A stretch of DNA of 64,000 bases from Panax quinquefolius (taxonomy: Eukaryota; Streptophyta; Magnoliopsida; Apiales; Araliaceae), in assembly GCA_020205615.1 (NCBI GenBank), contig JAINUW010000625.1, forward strand, positions 248,001 through 312,000, read 5' to 3'. Within the stretch, counting starts at the first letter, position 1, and the number at the start of each line of letters is the position of its first letter. A program made the position numbers and the translations under genes. Positions 37,602-49,858 of the stretch are shown in pieces. The notes below the pieces were generated by a model. The model was not told the origin of the DNA. It searched no databases and saw nothing but the letters and a program-made list of their open reading frames with translations.

Positions 37602-40344
37602 AGACAGATTGCAAGAGCTCTTGGACAAGAAATATATTCAACCAAGCGTATCGACGTGGGGAGCGCCAGCTTTTTTCGTGAAGAAGAAGGGACGGATCAA
37701 TGCATTTTGCATTGATTATAGGAGTTAAACAAGGTCACTATTAAGAACGTGTATCCGCAGTTGCCTAGAATAGATGTCTTGTTTGATCGGGTTGAAGGTG
37801 CTAAATATTTCTCAAAAATTGATTTGAGAAGTGGGTATCACCAATTGAAGGTAAGAAAGGAGGATATACCTAGAACGACATTCAGAACTTGGTACGGACA
37901 TTACGAGTTTATGGTGATGTCTTTTAGTTTAACTAATGCCCCTACTGCATTCATGGATTTGATGAATAGGGTGTGTTTAAACCATTCTTAGACAAGTTTG
38001 TAGTGGTATTCATCGACGACATTCTAGTGTATTCCAAAACTTAAGAAGAACACATGGAACACTTACGTTTGATATTGGAAACACTAAGAAAGGAAAAGTT
38101 GTATGCAAAATTCTCTAAGTGCGAATTTTGGCTCGACCATGTACAATTTTTGGGTCATGTGATTGACAAAGATGGGATTTCAGTGGATCCATCAAAAGTG
38201 GAAGCTGTGATCAATTGGGAACAACCAAGAACGCCGTTAGAAGTGAGGAGTTTCTTGGGACTGGCCAGTTATTATAGAAGATTTATTCAAGATTTTTCTG
38301 AGATAGCCACTCCGCTAACAAATTTGACAAGAAAAGCTTTAAAATTCGTTTGGACGGAGAAATGTGAAGAGAGTTTCCAAGATTTGAAGAAGAAGCTAAG
38401 TGTGGCACCTATGTTGACATTACTAGATAATACATGAAATTTGTGGTGTATAGTGATGCCTCACATAAAGGGTTGGGTTGTGTTCTTATGCAGAACGACA
38501 AAGTTATTGTGTATGCATCAAGACAACTGAAGGATTATGAGAAAGGGTATCCGACTCATGATTTGGAATTGGCTGCAGTTGTATTTGCTCTGAAGATATG
38601 GAGACACTATCTTTATGGAGAGAAATGTGAGATCTACACAAATCACAAAAGTCTGAAGTATATTTTCACTCAGAAGGATTTGAACATGCGTCAAAGAAGG
38701 TGGATGGAATTGATAAAAGATTACGATTGTGAGATCTTTTATCATCCCGCAAAGCGAATGTGGTTGCAAATGCTTTAAGCAGAAAGGTTGGGAAAGCGTT
38801 GATGCCGATAACAACTCGGAGGAGCTCATTTCAAAGAATGACAAAAGCGGAGTTGGAAATCAAATTTCAAAAGAATCGATTTAATAACTATTCTAGATAG
38901 AAGCTGGTCCAACTTTAGTGGATAAAGTGAAGGATGCTCAACTACAAGATGAAGAGTGTGGGAAAATCAAAGAGAATCTGATTGAGGGTAGTGATGTAAA
39001 ATACAAGATCGATACCGAAGGACTACTACGGTTTGAGGGAAGAATCTGGGTTCCAGCAACACCAGAGCTGAAAGAAGAAATTTTGACCGAAGCTCATAGC
39101 TCAAGATATTCAATTCATCCAGAAAGCACGAAAATGTATCAAGATTTGCGTCAACATTTTTGGTGGCCGAATATGAAAAGGGACGTTGCAGAATGCGTAG
39201 CAAAATGCTTGACATGTCAAAGACTAAAAGCCGAACATCAAAGACCCAGCAGATTACTTCAACCGTTTGAAATACCGGAATGGAAGTGGGAAAACGACAC
39301 GATGGATTTTGTGGTGGGTCTTCCAACTACTCAGAGAGGATGCGATACGATTTGGGTGATAGTGGACAGGCTGATGAAATCAGCGCACTTTCTACCAATA
39401 AAGATTAGATTCAATCTTGATCAGTTCGCAAGATTGTACATTAAAGAGATCGTTTCGAGGCACGGAGTGCCAAGATCAATCAGGTAATCGATAGAGATCC
39501 GCGATTCACGTTTAATTTCTGGAAGAGACTACAAGAATGTATGGGAACACAGTTGCGAATGAGTATGACTTATCATCCGCAAATAGATGGCCAAAGCGAA
39601 CGAACAATCCAGACATTGGAAGATATGTTGAGAACATGCATCATGGACTTTAAAGGAAGCTGGGAAGAACATTTACCGTTGGTGGAATTTGCTTACAACA
39701 ACAGTTACCACGCGAGCATCGGCATGCCACCTTACGAGGCATTGTACGACAGAAAGTGCAGAACTCCACTGTGTTGCGATGAAGTCGGTGAACGTCAACT
39801 GCTAGGACCGGAACTAGTGCAATAAACTGCTGACGTTGTCAAACTCATCAGGACAAGATTGGTAGCAGCTCAAGATCGACAGAAGAAGTATGCTGATCAA
39901 CACAGGCAAGATCGTGCATTTGACGTAGGCAGTTATGTATTCCTAAAAGTTTCTCCTTAGAAGGGGAAAATTCATTTTGGTAAAAAGGGAAAGCTAAGCC
40001 CGAGGTTTATTGGACCCTTTGAAGTGTTGCGAAAAGTGGGAGAAGTGGCTTACGAGGTAGCTCTACCTCCAGAATTGGAAAACATTCACAATGTTTTTCA
40101 TATTTCGGTGTTACGACCGTATAAACCCGATTACAAGCGCGTGATCGAGTATGAACCATTACAGTTTGATAAAGACTTGTCCTATGAAGAGATTCCTATC
40201 CAGATAGTTGACAAGAAAGAATAGGTGCTCAGGAATAAGGTTATACCTTCGGTGAAGGTGATTTGGAGGAACCACAACGCTGAAGAAGCTACGTGTGAAC
40301 TCGAGGATAAAATGATGAAAGATTACCCTGAGTTATTTGTTTAA
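37602..40344 (+). pseudogene. Element A RT, RNase H, integrase and chromodomain-like tail
   Basis: In order: RT fingers and palm ([40 protein letters not shown], active site FIDDILVYSK intact at about 38010); RNase H ([32 protein letters not shown]; the usual TDHKSL is TNHKSL, a lost acidic residue); integrase with HHCC ([12 protein letters not shown]...CVAKCLTCQ), catalytic core ([32 protein letters not shown]); then GKLSPRFIGPFEVLRK, NVFHISVLRPYKPDY and VIWRNHNAEEATCELEDKMM ending YPELF. Stops or frameshifts near 37725, 37985, 38043, 38437, 38778, 39485, 39825, 39958 and 40222 make it non-functional. Confidence 0.85.
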
Positions 40345-40355
40345 TCCGTGTCTTC

Positions 40356-40453
40356 GATTCTGGGGACAGAATCTTTGTAAGTAGGGAAGAATGTAACGAA
40401 TGTATTGTTTGAGTTGTGATTCTGATGACAGAATCTTTGAAACGATGGAATGA
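40356..40453 (+). promoter_or_regulatory. Element A twin hairpin and PPT region
   Basis: Two perfect 7-bp stems occur in tandem: GATTCTG-GGGA-CAGAATC (40356-40373) and GATTCTG-ATGA-CAGAATC (40418-40435). The first is followed by a purine tract and TGTAAC (GTAGGGAAGAATGTAAC), which imitates the PPT/LTR boundary. The true LTR starts at 40454 after GATGGAATGA. Element C has the same arrangement with different stem sequence. Confidence 0.7.
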
Positions 40454-42352
40454 TGTAACATTCCAGAATTTGAAATTATAATATTAGATATTCATTTATT
40501 TATATAAGTATTTAATGAATATATTTATTATTGAATAAATAATTGTTCAATTTGAGTTGATGTGGTTTAGTTAATTATTTGTTGAATAAATAATTAAGGA
40601 GCTAAGAAAATTAATTGTTATGAGATTATATACTAATTTAATTTAATAATTGAGTTAGAGAGCTAATAATGATTAAATGAATCATAATATTTTAATTAGA
40701 ATTTGTAATTAAAATAAGGTGTTAGTTAGTTAAATAAATTTATAATTATAAAGAAAATTATAATTATGTGGAAATGATTTATGTGTTAAAGTAATTTAAT
40801 AGATTAGTATTTGAATTGATTAAATTGATTATTTAATTTAGTAGAAGTGTGTCAAATAACCTTGCTATAAAGGAGTTATTAAAGTAAATTAAAGGATTTT
40901 AATTTAGTTTTGGCCAAACAAGTCTTAATGCATATTAAGTCTTTAATCTAATAGTGTTTTATCAAACAAGGTATAAGGATTAATTGATTTATTTTTAATT
41001 AGCTTTATCAAACAAGGTATATAAGTTAATGGGTTATTTTTATTATGTTAGCCAAACAAGCCTTATGGCTTTTGATTTTCAAAACTTATATAACTGACAT
41101 AAGTTATATCTATATTTATATTATATAATTAATATATATTATTGCTATATGCGTTATAGTTTTCTACGTTAGTTAGACTAGAGTTAGGAAGAAGGCTCAG
41201 TTGAAGAAAAGAGAAGAAGAAGAATATAGAGAAAAAATTGAGAGAAGTCTAGAGAAATTGAGAAAAGAATTAGGGAAAAGAAGGTTGTAATCATAGCTAG
41301 CCACCATTTTCTTCTAACTCTAGAGTATCATCTTCTTAATCAAAGGTAGGATATTAATCCTTGTATTTTATTTTTAAAGTTTAGTTTTCTTCTCCAAAAA
41401 GTTCTCTGTAAATAATTATGGATGATGAATTTCTTGTGTATATAGCTTTAGATGATGATTGTTGTTGTAATACTGTTTTTCATAGGTTATGTATGATTAT
41501 AATCAATTACTTTATGTATGTATGCAAATTATGAAGAAAAATATATCAAAGTTGAGTTCATATGAAAATATATATGAATATGACTTAGTTTAAAGTAAAA
41601 ATTAAGGTTTAATTAGTTGTTAAATTGATAAATTGACTATTGAATTTGATAGAGTTTGTATAATCACAACTATGGTATTTTGAATTTACTGTTTTGATTG
41701 AAAAACAAAATCACAGTGTTGATTTTCATAAAAAATGTCAAAAATGGAGTTTTATCAAAAACAATGAAATTGGTTGTTGAGAATTTGATGTTTATGTTAT
41801 TTTATGGGTAGAATCATGCTAGGAGTCTTTACAATATGTTTACAGGAAGTCTCTGTATATATTACATGTAATTAGTTTGTTAGATTAGAGCTTGTAGGCA
41901 AATTTGGCTTTTTGTTCATGTTGTTGCCGAGCTTGGTCGCCGAATTCTAGAGTTTGGAATAGAATATTACCAATGAAGTTGTTAGTTTCATACATTTGGC
42001 CTTAATACGCATGTGTATAGTGGCGCCAATCGTTGGTTGACTGACTCATGGCCTTGGCCTTATTCAGTATGCAAATTTCAACCACGCCTAAAGCGGAGTT
42101 AGCGAATGTTACGACAGCTTTTAGTTTATTACACAAAGTTTAAAAATAAATGTTATGTGTTAATAATAGGAATGTTAAATGATGATTTCAAATAATATTA
42201 AACTATGAATGAGCATGTTATCAATGGAGTATTAACATAGTTTGATTATGTGAATTGGTAATTTAACCTACATGATGTATATATTTGTTTATATAGATAT
42301 AAAGGTTCGTAATGACTAATTATGTCATGATGACATATATATAGGGTATTGA
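40454..42352 (+). repeat. Element A 3' LTR, first part
   Basis: Starts TGTAACATTCC, collinear with 28933 onward. It is interrupted by element B at the ATTGA duplication (42348-42352). Confidence 0.9.
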
Positions 42353-44969
42353 TGTGAGACCCCAGATTTTATGAATAAATATTTAATTTTCTCGAAATAA
42401 TTTTTTAAATATTATGGTGTGGATTTGATATAATGTTATAGTTGTGGGTAGTATTTATAAATTTTGCAAAGTATGCAAGTTGTCATATTATATTCGATTG
42501 GTCGGAGAATATTTGTTTTATCAGGGAATATTCGTGCAATGGCACAATCATTGGTGGACCCCACAACGGAATTATTGTCGGATTGAGAAAACGATAAAAA
42601 TATTTATGAAAATAACGGCGGAAGTTTTACTGAATTAATAATGTTGAACTACTCTCGGTAGTAAAAAAGTACGATGAATACGTGTGGTTGCATAGTAGTA
42701 CTTTACGGTATTGATTATTGATGCTTATGTGATAAGTCACGGTTTTGTTTTTTGTTTTATTGGTATTATTAATGTAATAAAGCGAGAATACTTTTATAAA
42801 GTTATTCTATAAATAGAATATATTATATTCTATTATGCATAATGTTGCATAGTGTCTGCGCATAGTATTTTGCATAGTAAAATCTTTTTATATAAAATAG
42901 AATACTTTTATAAAGTTATTATTATAAATAGAATATATTATATTTTATTATGCATAGTGTTGCATAGTGCTGCATAGTGTTTTGCATAGTAAAATCTTTT
43001 TTTATATAAAGCAGAATACTTTTATAAAGTTATCATTTTATTAGACAATAATTAGAATATATTATATTTTATAGTGTTTGTAGTGTTTGCATAGTGCGCA
43101 TAGTGTTTGCATAATAAAATCTTTTATAAAGTTATTCGTTTTATTAGATTATAAATAGAATATATTATATTTTATTTAAAAGATTTTGCTTTAAATATGG
43201 ACCGTCGATTAAAGTAAATCAATACTGGACCGTTAAATGAGTTAGTTACTTATGCGATCTATTTTTCTATAAATAGAAGCTCATTCATTCATTATTTCTT
43301 AATAATTCTTTGAAACTCTACAGAGAGAGAAACTATAGAGAAAAGAAGAAAAGTGTTCTACTACTTCACTACTTCTATATCAAGACTCTTCTTTCTAAGG
43401 TAGGGAATATTATTTGTTGTACTCATAAGGGTATTCTTTTTTTTTTTATTAATGAAGAGAACTTATGTTATTCCATTCTTTATTATTACTCGTTGGAATA
43501 ACTTTGTATATGCGGGATACCCTATACTTGGTGAAATTCTTTTGTTATTCCATTCTTTATTATTACATTGGAATATCATCATGCATGCGTTTTTATCATA
43601 GGACCTAGTTCCCATTCTTCTTTATTATGATTACATTGGAATATCACGTATGGCGCTTTTACGTCGGACTGGTTAAAATCTTTATTAGTATTACATTGGA
43701 ATAACACATACATCTGAAATACCGCATGTATGGTGATTTTTTGTTGTTATTCCATTCTTTATTATTACATTGGAACATCATGCCGGTGGTGTGATTTTTT
43801 ACTTTGACACGGTTCCGTTAATTATTATTCCGTTGGAATAACTCGTCTATGCAATACCGCATGCATGGTGATTTCTTTTGTTATTCCATTCTTTATTATA
43901 CTCGGTTGGTTAAAGTTTTGACTTCTATACTCCATGAAATTAGTGGAATATCCTTGATATTTGCGCTTCATCAAAGATATCTTTTCATGGAAATATTCTT
44001 ACGAGCATTCTTAAATTTTACTCTACAAAGAAGTATCATGATGACAATTTGGACGTTATTAGTTCCTGGATAAATTAATTCTTGAACTTGTTTTATTGAA
44101 TTATTATGTCATTGTCATCATCCTCATGTTTATATTATGTTGAAAGTCATCTGTGGCTTGTAGTGCATAGATGGACTTGGCATGATTATGACCAGGGATT
44201 ATTCAGTATAATCATGACCGTAATGTTTCAAATGATGTGGAAAAAGTCAGCATTGGCCCGTGGTGCATTGATGGACAGTTTTTGGTATGATTATGGCTAT
44301 GGATTCTCTTTGGTCGTAGTGCAAAGATGAATTGTTTTATGGCATGATTAGGACCATTGATGAAAACTTGATTATTCTTGGCCCGTAGTGCATGGATAAT
44401 TGTGGTCGTGATACTAAAGAATATCCTTGGCCATAGTGCAGGGGTGATTCGATGATGTGGATTATTTATTTAGCTGAGTCCCAGCGTTAAAAGTGATGAA
44501 AAATCTTTTAAATCATAAAAGATAGTAGATTTTATTCTCCACTTGACTTTTTTAATGGATTGTTTGTTTTGCTGCAGTTAAACTTGATGTTTTTTATATT
44601 GTATCAGTTTAACACTGTTTAAGGTTAATGTTAATTTATTCTGCATTATCTTAGTCATAATATTTCTTACTGGGCTATTTGAGCTCACCCTTGCTTTCAT
44701 TGTTCTCTTCAGAAAATGAGAACATAGCTGGGACTAGTCGGGGAACAGAATGATGGTCCTAGATGGTGCATTAGTAGTCCTCACTATTCTATAAAATAGT
44801 GTAGTAATAAATGTAATGAGGACTCCATTGAGTGTGTATATTGTCTAGATGACAATATTTGTATTAAAACTCACAGCTCATGTTATATATTTAAGTTTGT
44901 ATTTGAATTATGTACCATGTATTTGGCGACTCAAGATGGGTGATGTATACCTATTTTGGGGGCGTCACA
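42353..44969 (+). repeat. Element B 5' LTR
   Basis: TGTGAGACCCC to GGGGGCGTCACA. It contains repeated 'ttataaag' and 'tgcatagtg' blocks (about 42780-43110), then a TATA-like CTATAAATAGAAGCTCATTC near 43269, the likely start of transcription, followed by the polypyrimidine and 'ttggaataac' repeats. Confidence 0.9.
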
Positions 44970-44970
44970 G

Positions 44971-44983
44971 TTGGTATCAAAGC
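44971..44983 (+). promoter_or_regulatory. Element B primer-binding site
   Basis: TTGGTATCAAAGC, identical to the PBS core of element A and close to the initiator tRNA-Met complement. Confidence 0.85.
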
Positions 44984-45156
44984 TTAGGGATATGATCCCT
45001 GGCTAGGATGTGAGAATTGAACTAGGAGGGGAGAGACAGGGAATTCCTTCGCTAGTATGACCTACCTATGTTTATTTGATATTTAATTGGTCGGTCATAG
45101 TATATGGATAATATGTTACATGTCAATTAACCCTTGTTTTGTGATAGTATTTGAAA

Positions 45157-45879
45157 ATGGCATCCGAAAATGTTAGGATCAACAATGAAGCACATGAGAC
45201 CGTTGAGACACCTTTAATCACTAACCAGGTTAATGTGATGTTAGATGAAGAAGAAATTAGAGATATCTACGTGGTGCGTGAAGAACTAATAGTTGCTTTT
45301 TTTAGAGCTAGTTCTGAGAGGTAGCGGTGAGAGTGAGTGAGAAGAAGAAGAGGAACGAGGAGAATTTATTAGAAGAATTTTATGATCAAAATTTAGCATT
45401 ACAAAATCGTATTCATGAGTTAGAAGAGCAGGCTGAAGAACGGCAGGAGGTCGTGGAGCAAAGAGATGCAACCATTCAAAATTGTGTTACCCGATGTGCG
45501 ATGCTTGAACAGAAGCACTCTTTGGCAGAGTATAAGATATTAGAGTTGGAATCTGAGAATGCTATGATCAAAGTTACGATGAAAGAAAGAAACAATCGAA
45601 CGAAGGAGAATAGATGACGCATGGGTAAAAGCCGCACGACATGTAGATATTGTAGAAAAAGACGTCCGATCCAATAAAGCCAAAATAGATGAAATGGATT
45701 TTTCTTTTTGGAGAACAATTGGGAGAATCCAACATCGAATTTGGAATTACCCTGTGCATAGCGGTCAACCCCAATTCGATATGGATCGGAGAATAATGAT
45801 TCAAATCATGGATCAGGAATGGGACGAAGCACTTAAGGGTGGAATGTACCCTATAGCAAAGTCAAATCCAGTAGTTTAA
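45157..45879 (+). pseudogene. Element B accessory ORF (coiled coil)
   Basis: ATG at 45157 starts MASENVRINNEAHETVETPL, then EIRDIYVVREELIV (compare EPRDIHVVKEQLVRR in element C). After a stop at about 45320 the frame shifts into EEFYDQNLALQNRIHELEEQ and AEERQEVVEQRDATIQ, a clear coiled coil. After a further stop the end reads RIWNYPVHSGQPQF, DRRIMIQIMDQEWDEALKGG. Start, heptad region and the YP...DRRxM...M motif all match the accessory ORFs of A and C, although LTR family 2 is different from theirs. Directly after it comes the protease, so gag has been lost. Confidence 0.7.
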
Positions 45880-46310
45880 GTGAGAGCGTTTGTCGAGGAA
45901 CTCGAACGATGTTATTACGGGTAAGTTAATGATAAACTCTTGCGAAGTTTATACCTTATTAGATACCAGTTCTACCCATTCTTTTATTTCACCTAGTTGT
46001 GTTCAATGTTTGAATTTAACTCCGGAGAAGCTAGATTTTGATTTATCTGTTGAAACTCAGTTGGGAGAAACCTTCGTTACATCCACTATTTATAAATCTT
46101 GTTTAATTCAAATTGTCACTTTCATGTTACCTGTCAATCTTATCTCTTTGAAAATACTTGCCTTTGATGCGATTTTAGGAATCGATTGGTTAACTACTCA
46201 TCATGTTTTTCGTAAGGTTGTTAGCTTTCATATTCCTAACCAACCTGTTATGCGAATTCAAGCAACCAAACCACTAAAGTCAATCATTGTCATATCAAGC
46301 CATAAGTAAA
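45880..46310 (+). pseudogene. Element B protease
   Basis: The frame reads GKLMINSCEVYTLLDTSSTH and SFISPSCVQCLNLTPEKLDF, then LAFDAILGIDWLTTHHVFRK. This is a retropepsin-like aspartic protease with DTSS in place of DSGA. The catalytic Asp is present. It ends in a stop at 46307-46309 where an active element would run on into RT. Confidence 0.75.
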
Positions 46311-47241
46311 GAGCCCCGGTCCTTTCGCTGGTGACTTCCTTGTGTTGAATGCACCAAAGCCAGACTTTCTATAGGCGACGCCGTGAATGACGGTGGCAAG
46401 TTGATAGGTATCAATGTGACGTGATATCCAAGTCTGGATGAGGGTCACAGTTTTGAATGATATTTCTATTGTTAATAAATTTCTTGACGTATTCTTGAAG
46501 ACTTCTTAGCCTACCCTAGAGCGTGAAATCGAATTTTGTATTGACCCCAGTACTAAACCCATTTCTAAAACCCCTAAATATTTCTTCAACTAAAATAAAC
46601 GTAACATGCACCAAAGACGTTGGCTCGAGCTGTTGAAGATTAGGATCGTACCATGTAATATCATCGTGGAAGTCCGAACGTGGTAGCTGATGCGTTGAGT
46701 AGAAGATCGTATGCGGTTACAAGTGCGAATATACGAACCCACGTGAAGATAACAAATATATGATTCTGAGTAAATCGACTTTAATCGATAAAGTTAAAGC
46801 CATTTCAAGCTACATACTCGGAAATGATGAATGTGAAGAAGAAGGTTCAATTCAAGAGGCGTTATTCTAGAAGCAAGAATCGACGAAGAGAGAAATCTCA
46901 ACCCTCGATTTAATTGGCCCATTTGAAATCCTCGATGAAGTAGGAACTATGGCCTATAGACTCGTTTTACCGCCAAGTATGTTGCATGTTCAGAACGTTT
47001 TTTTTACGTATCGATGTTACGTAAATATGTGGACGACCGAACCACATTATTAATTTAGAACTGGACGAGATAGCAGAAGATTTAACGTATGAGGAGATAC
47101 GTGTTAAAATCTTGGATAAGAAGAATCGTATTCAACACTCAAAGGTTATACCTCAAGAGTTGGAAATTGAAATGAAGTCGAGGTATCCTCACCTGTTCAG
47201 CATACCAAGTATGTACGTAAATTTCGAGGCCAAAATTCCAT
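46311..47241 (+). pseudogene. Element B RT leader, RNase H scrap and integrase tail
   Basis: The RT leader lies at about 46430-46600. At 46607 the sequence jumps to the end of RNase H (QRRWLELLK, then [14 protein letters not shown], with frameshifts). It jumps again at about 46860 to the end of integrase: FNPRFIGPFEILDE, MAYRLVLPPSMLHVQNV, ELDEIAEDLTYEEIRVKILD and a shortened chromodomain-like tail ending KSRYPHLFS. Two internal deletions therefore removed RT and the integrase core. Confidence 0.7.
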
Positions 47242-47254
47242 AAGGAGGGGAGAT

Positions 47255-49853
47255 TGTGAGACCCCAGATTTTATGAATAAATATTTAATTTTCTCGAAAT
47301 AATTTTTTGAATATTATGGTATGTATTTGATATAATGTTATAGTTGTGGGTAGTATTTATAAATTTTGCAAAGTATGTAAGTTGTCATATTATATTCGAT
47401 TGGTCGGGGAATATTTGTTTTATCAGGGAATATTCGTGCAATGGCACAATCATTGGTGGACCCCGCAACGGAATTATTGTTGGATTCAGAAAACGACAAA
47501 AATATTTTATGAAAATAACGGCGGAAGTTTTACTGTTAATAATGTTGAACTACCCGGTAGTAAAAGAAATACGATGTACGTGTGGTTGCATAGTAGCACA
47601 CCGGTATTGATTATTGATGCTTATGTGATAAGTCACTCGCTTTTTTTTTATTGGTATTATTAATGTAATAAACCGAATACTTTTATAAAGTTATACTTTT
47701 ATAAATATTAATAGAATATATATTCTATTATGCATAGTGTCATATAGTGTCTCGCATAGTGTTTTTTAGTAGTAAAATCTTTTTATATAAAAGCAGAATA
47801 CTTTTATAAAGTTATTCTATAGATAGAATATATTATATTTTATTATGCATAGTGTTGCATAAGGCTCTGCATAGTGTTTTGCATAGTAAAATCTTTTTAT
47901 ATAAAATAGAATACTTTTATAAAGTTATCTATTTTATTAGACAATAATTAGAATATATTATATTTTATTATACATAGTGTTTGCATAGTAGTTTGCATAG
48001 TGTTTTGTATAGTAAAATCTTTTATAAAGTTATTCATTTTATTAGATTATAAATAGAATATATTATATTTTATTTAAAAGATTTTGCTTTAAATATGGAC
48101 CGTCAGATTAAAATAAATCAATCTGGACCGTTTCATGAGTTAGTTACTATCTTGATCCATTTTTCTATAAATAGAAGCTCATTCATTCATTATTTCTTAC
48201 GAATTCATTGAAACTCTAGAGAGAGAAACTATAGAGAGAAAGAAGAAAATTGTTACTACTTCACTACTTCTATATCCAAAGTACTCTTCTTCTTTCTAAG
48301 GTAGGGAATATTATTTGTTGTACTCATAAAGGGTATTCTTTCTTTCTTATTCATGAAGAGAACTTCGTTATTCCATTCTTTATTATTTCATTGGAATAAC
48401 TTTTGTATCGTGGGATACCCTATACTTGGTGAAATTCTTTTGTTATTCCATTCTTTATTATTACATTGGAATATCCATCACATCAATGCTTTTACTTGGG
48501 ACACGGGTTAAAATCTTTATTATTATTCATTGGAATATCCTGTCATGCATTTTTACTTGGGACTGGTTCCACTGGTTTCTTTTTATTAGTATTCTGTTGG
48601 AGTAACTTGTCTATGTTCCATTATTTAAAGTACCGCATGCATGGTGATTTCATTGTTATTCCATTCATTCTTTATTATTACGTTGGAAACATCGCTTCGA
48701 TTGTGATTTTTTGCACCGACTGGTTCCGTTAATTATTATTTTGTTGAAATAATACTGTCATCATCTAATACGCATGCGTGGTGATTTCTTTTGTTATTCC
48801 ATTCTTTATTATACTCAGTTGGTTAAAGTTTTGAATTCTATACTCCATGAAATTAGTGGAATATCCTTGATATTTGCGCTTCATCCAGTATCTTTTCATG
48901 GAAATATTCTTTTGAGCATTCTTGAATTTTACTCTACAAAGAAGTATCATGTTGACAATTTGGACGTTATTAGTTTCTGGATAAATTAATTCTTGAACTT
49001 GTTTTATTGAATTATTATGTCATTGTCATCATCATCATGTTTATATTATGTTGAAAGTCATCTGTGGCCTGTAGTGCATAGATGGACTTGGTATGATTAT
49101 GACCAGGGATTATTCGGTATAATCATGACCGTAATATTACAAATGATGTGGAAAAATTCCTCATTGGCCCGTGGTGCATTGATGGATAATTTTTGGTATG
49201 ATTATGGCTATGGATTCTCTTTGGCCGTAGTGCAAAGATGAATTATTTTATGGTATGATCAGGACCGTTGATGAATTCATGATTATTCTTGTCTCGTAGT
49301 GCATGGATAATTGTGGTCGTGATACTAAAGAATATCCTTGGCCATAGTGCAGGGGTGATTTGATGACGTGGATTACTTATTAAGCTGAGTCCCAACGATA
49401 AAAGTGATGAAAAACCTTTTAAATCATAAAAGATAGTAGATTTTATTCTCTACTTGACTCTTTTAATGGATTGCTTGTTCCGCTGCAGTTAAACTTGATG
49501 TTTGTTATATTGTATCGGTTTAACATTGTTTAAGGCTAATGATAATTTATACGCATTATCTTAGTCATAATATTTCTTTCTTGGGCTAGTTGAGCTCACC
49601 CTTTCTTTCATTGTTCTCTTTAGGAAATGAGAACATAAATTTGGGACTAGTCGGGGAACAGAGTGATGGTCCTAGATGGTGCATTAGTAGTCCTCACTAT
49701 TCTCGTGAAATAGTGTAATAATAAATGTAATGAGGACTCCATTGAGTGTGGATATTGTCTAGATGACAATATTTGTATTAAAACTCAGATTTCATGACAT
49801 ATATTTGTATTGAATTGCAAACTCAAGATGGGTGATGTTTACCTATTGTCACA
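47255..49853 (+). repeat. Element B 3' LTR
   Basis: TGTGAGACCCC to CTATTGTCACA. It is collinear with the 5' LTR but lacks about 30 bases near its end (the GGGGGCG part and the 'tacgtaccatgtat' block). Confidence 0.9.
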
Positions 49854-49858
49854 ATTGA

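Larger units (their letters stand above)
42353..49853 (+). mobile_element. Element B: non-autonomous family-2 LTR retrotransposon
   Basis: The 5' LTR is 42353-44969, PBS at 44971, internal region of only about 2.3 kb, PPT AAGGAGGGGAGAT at 47242-47254, 3' LTR 47255-49853. The perfect 5-bp duplication ATTGA (42348-42352, 49854-49858) and the matching uninterrupted sequence in A's 5' LTR near 30838 prove the insertion. Internally it keeps the accessory ORF, a protease, a scrap of RNase H and the integrase tail. Gag, RT and integrase core are missing, so it depended on a partner element for movement. Confidence 0.9.
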
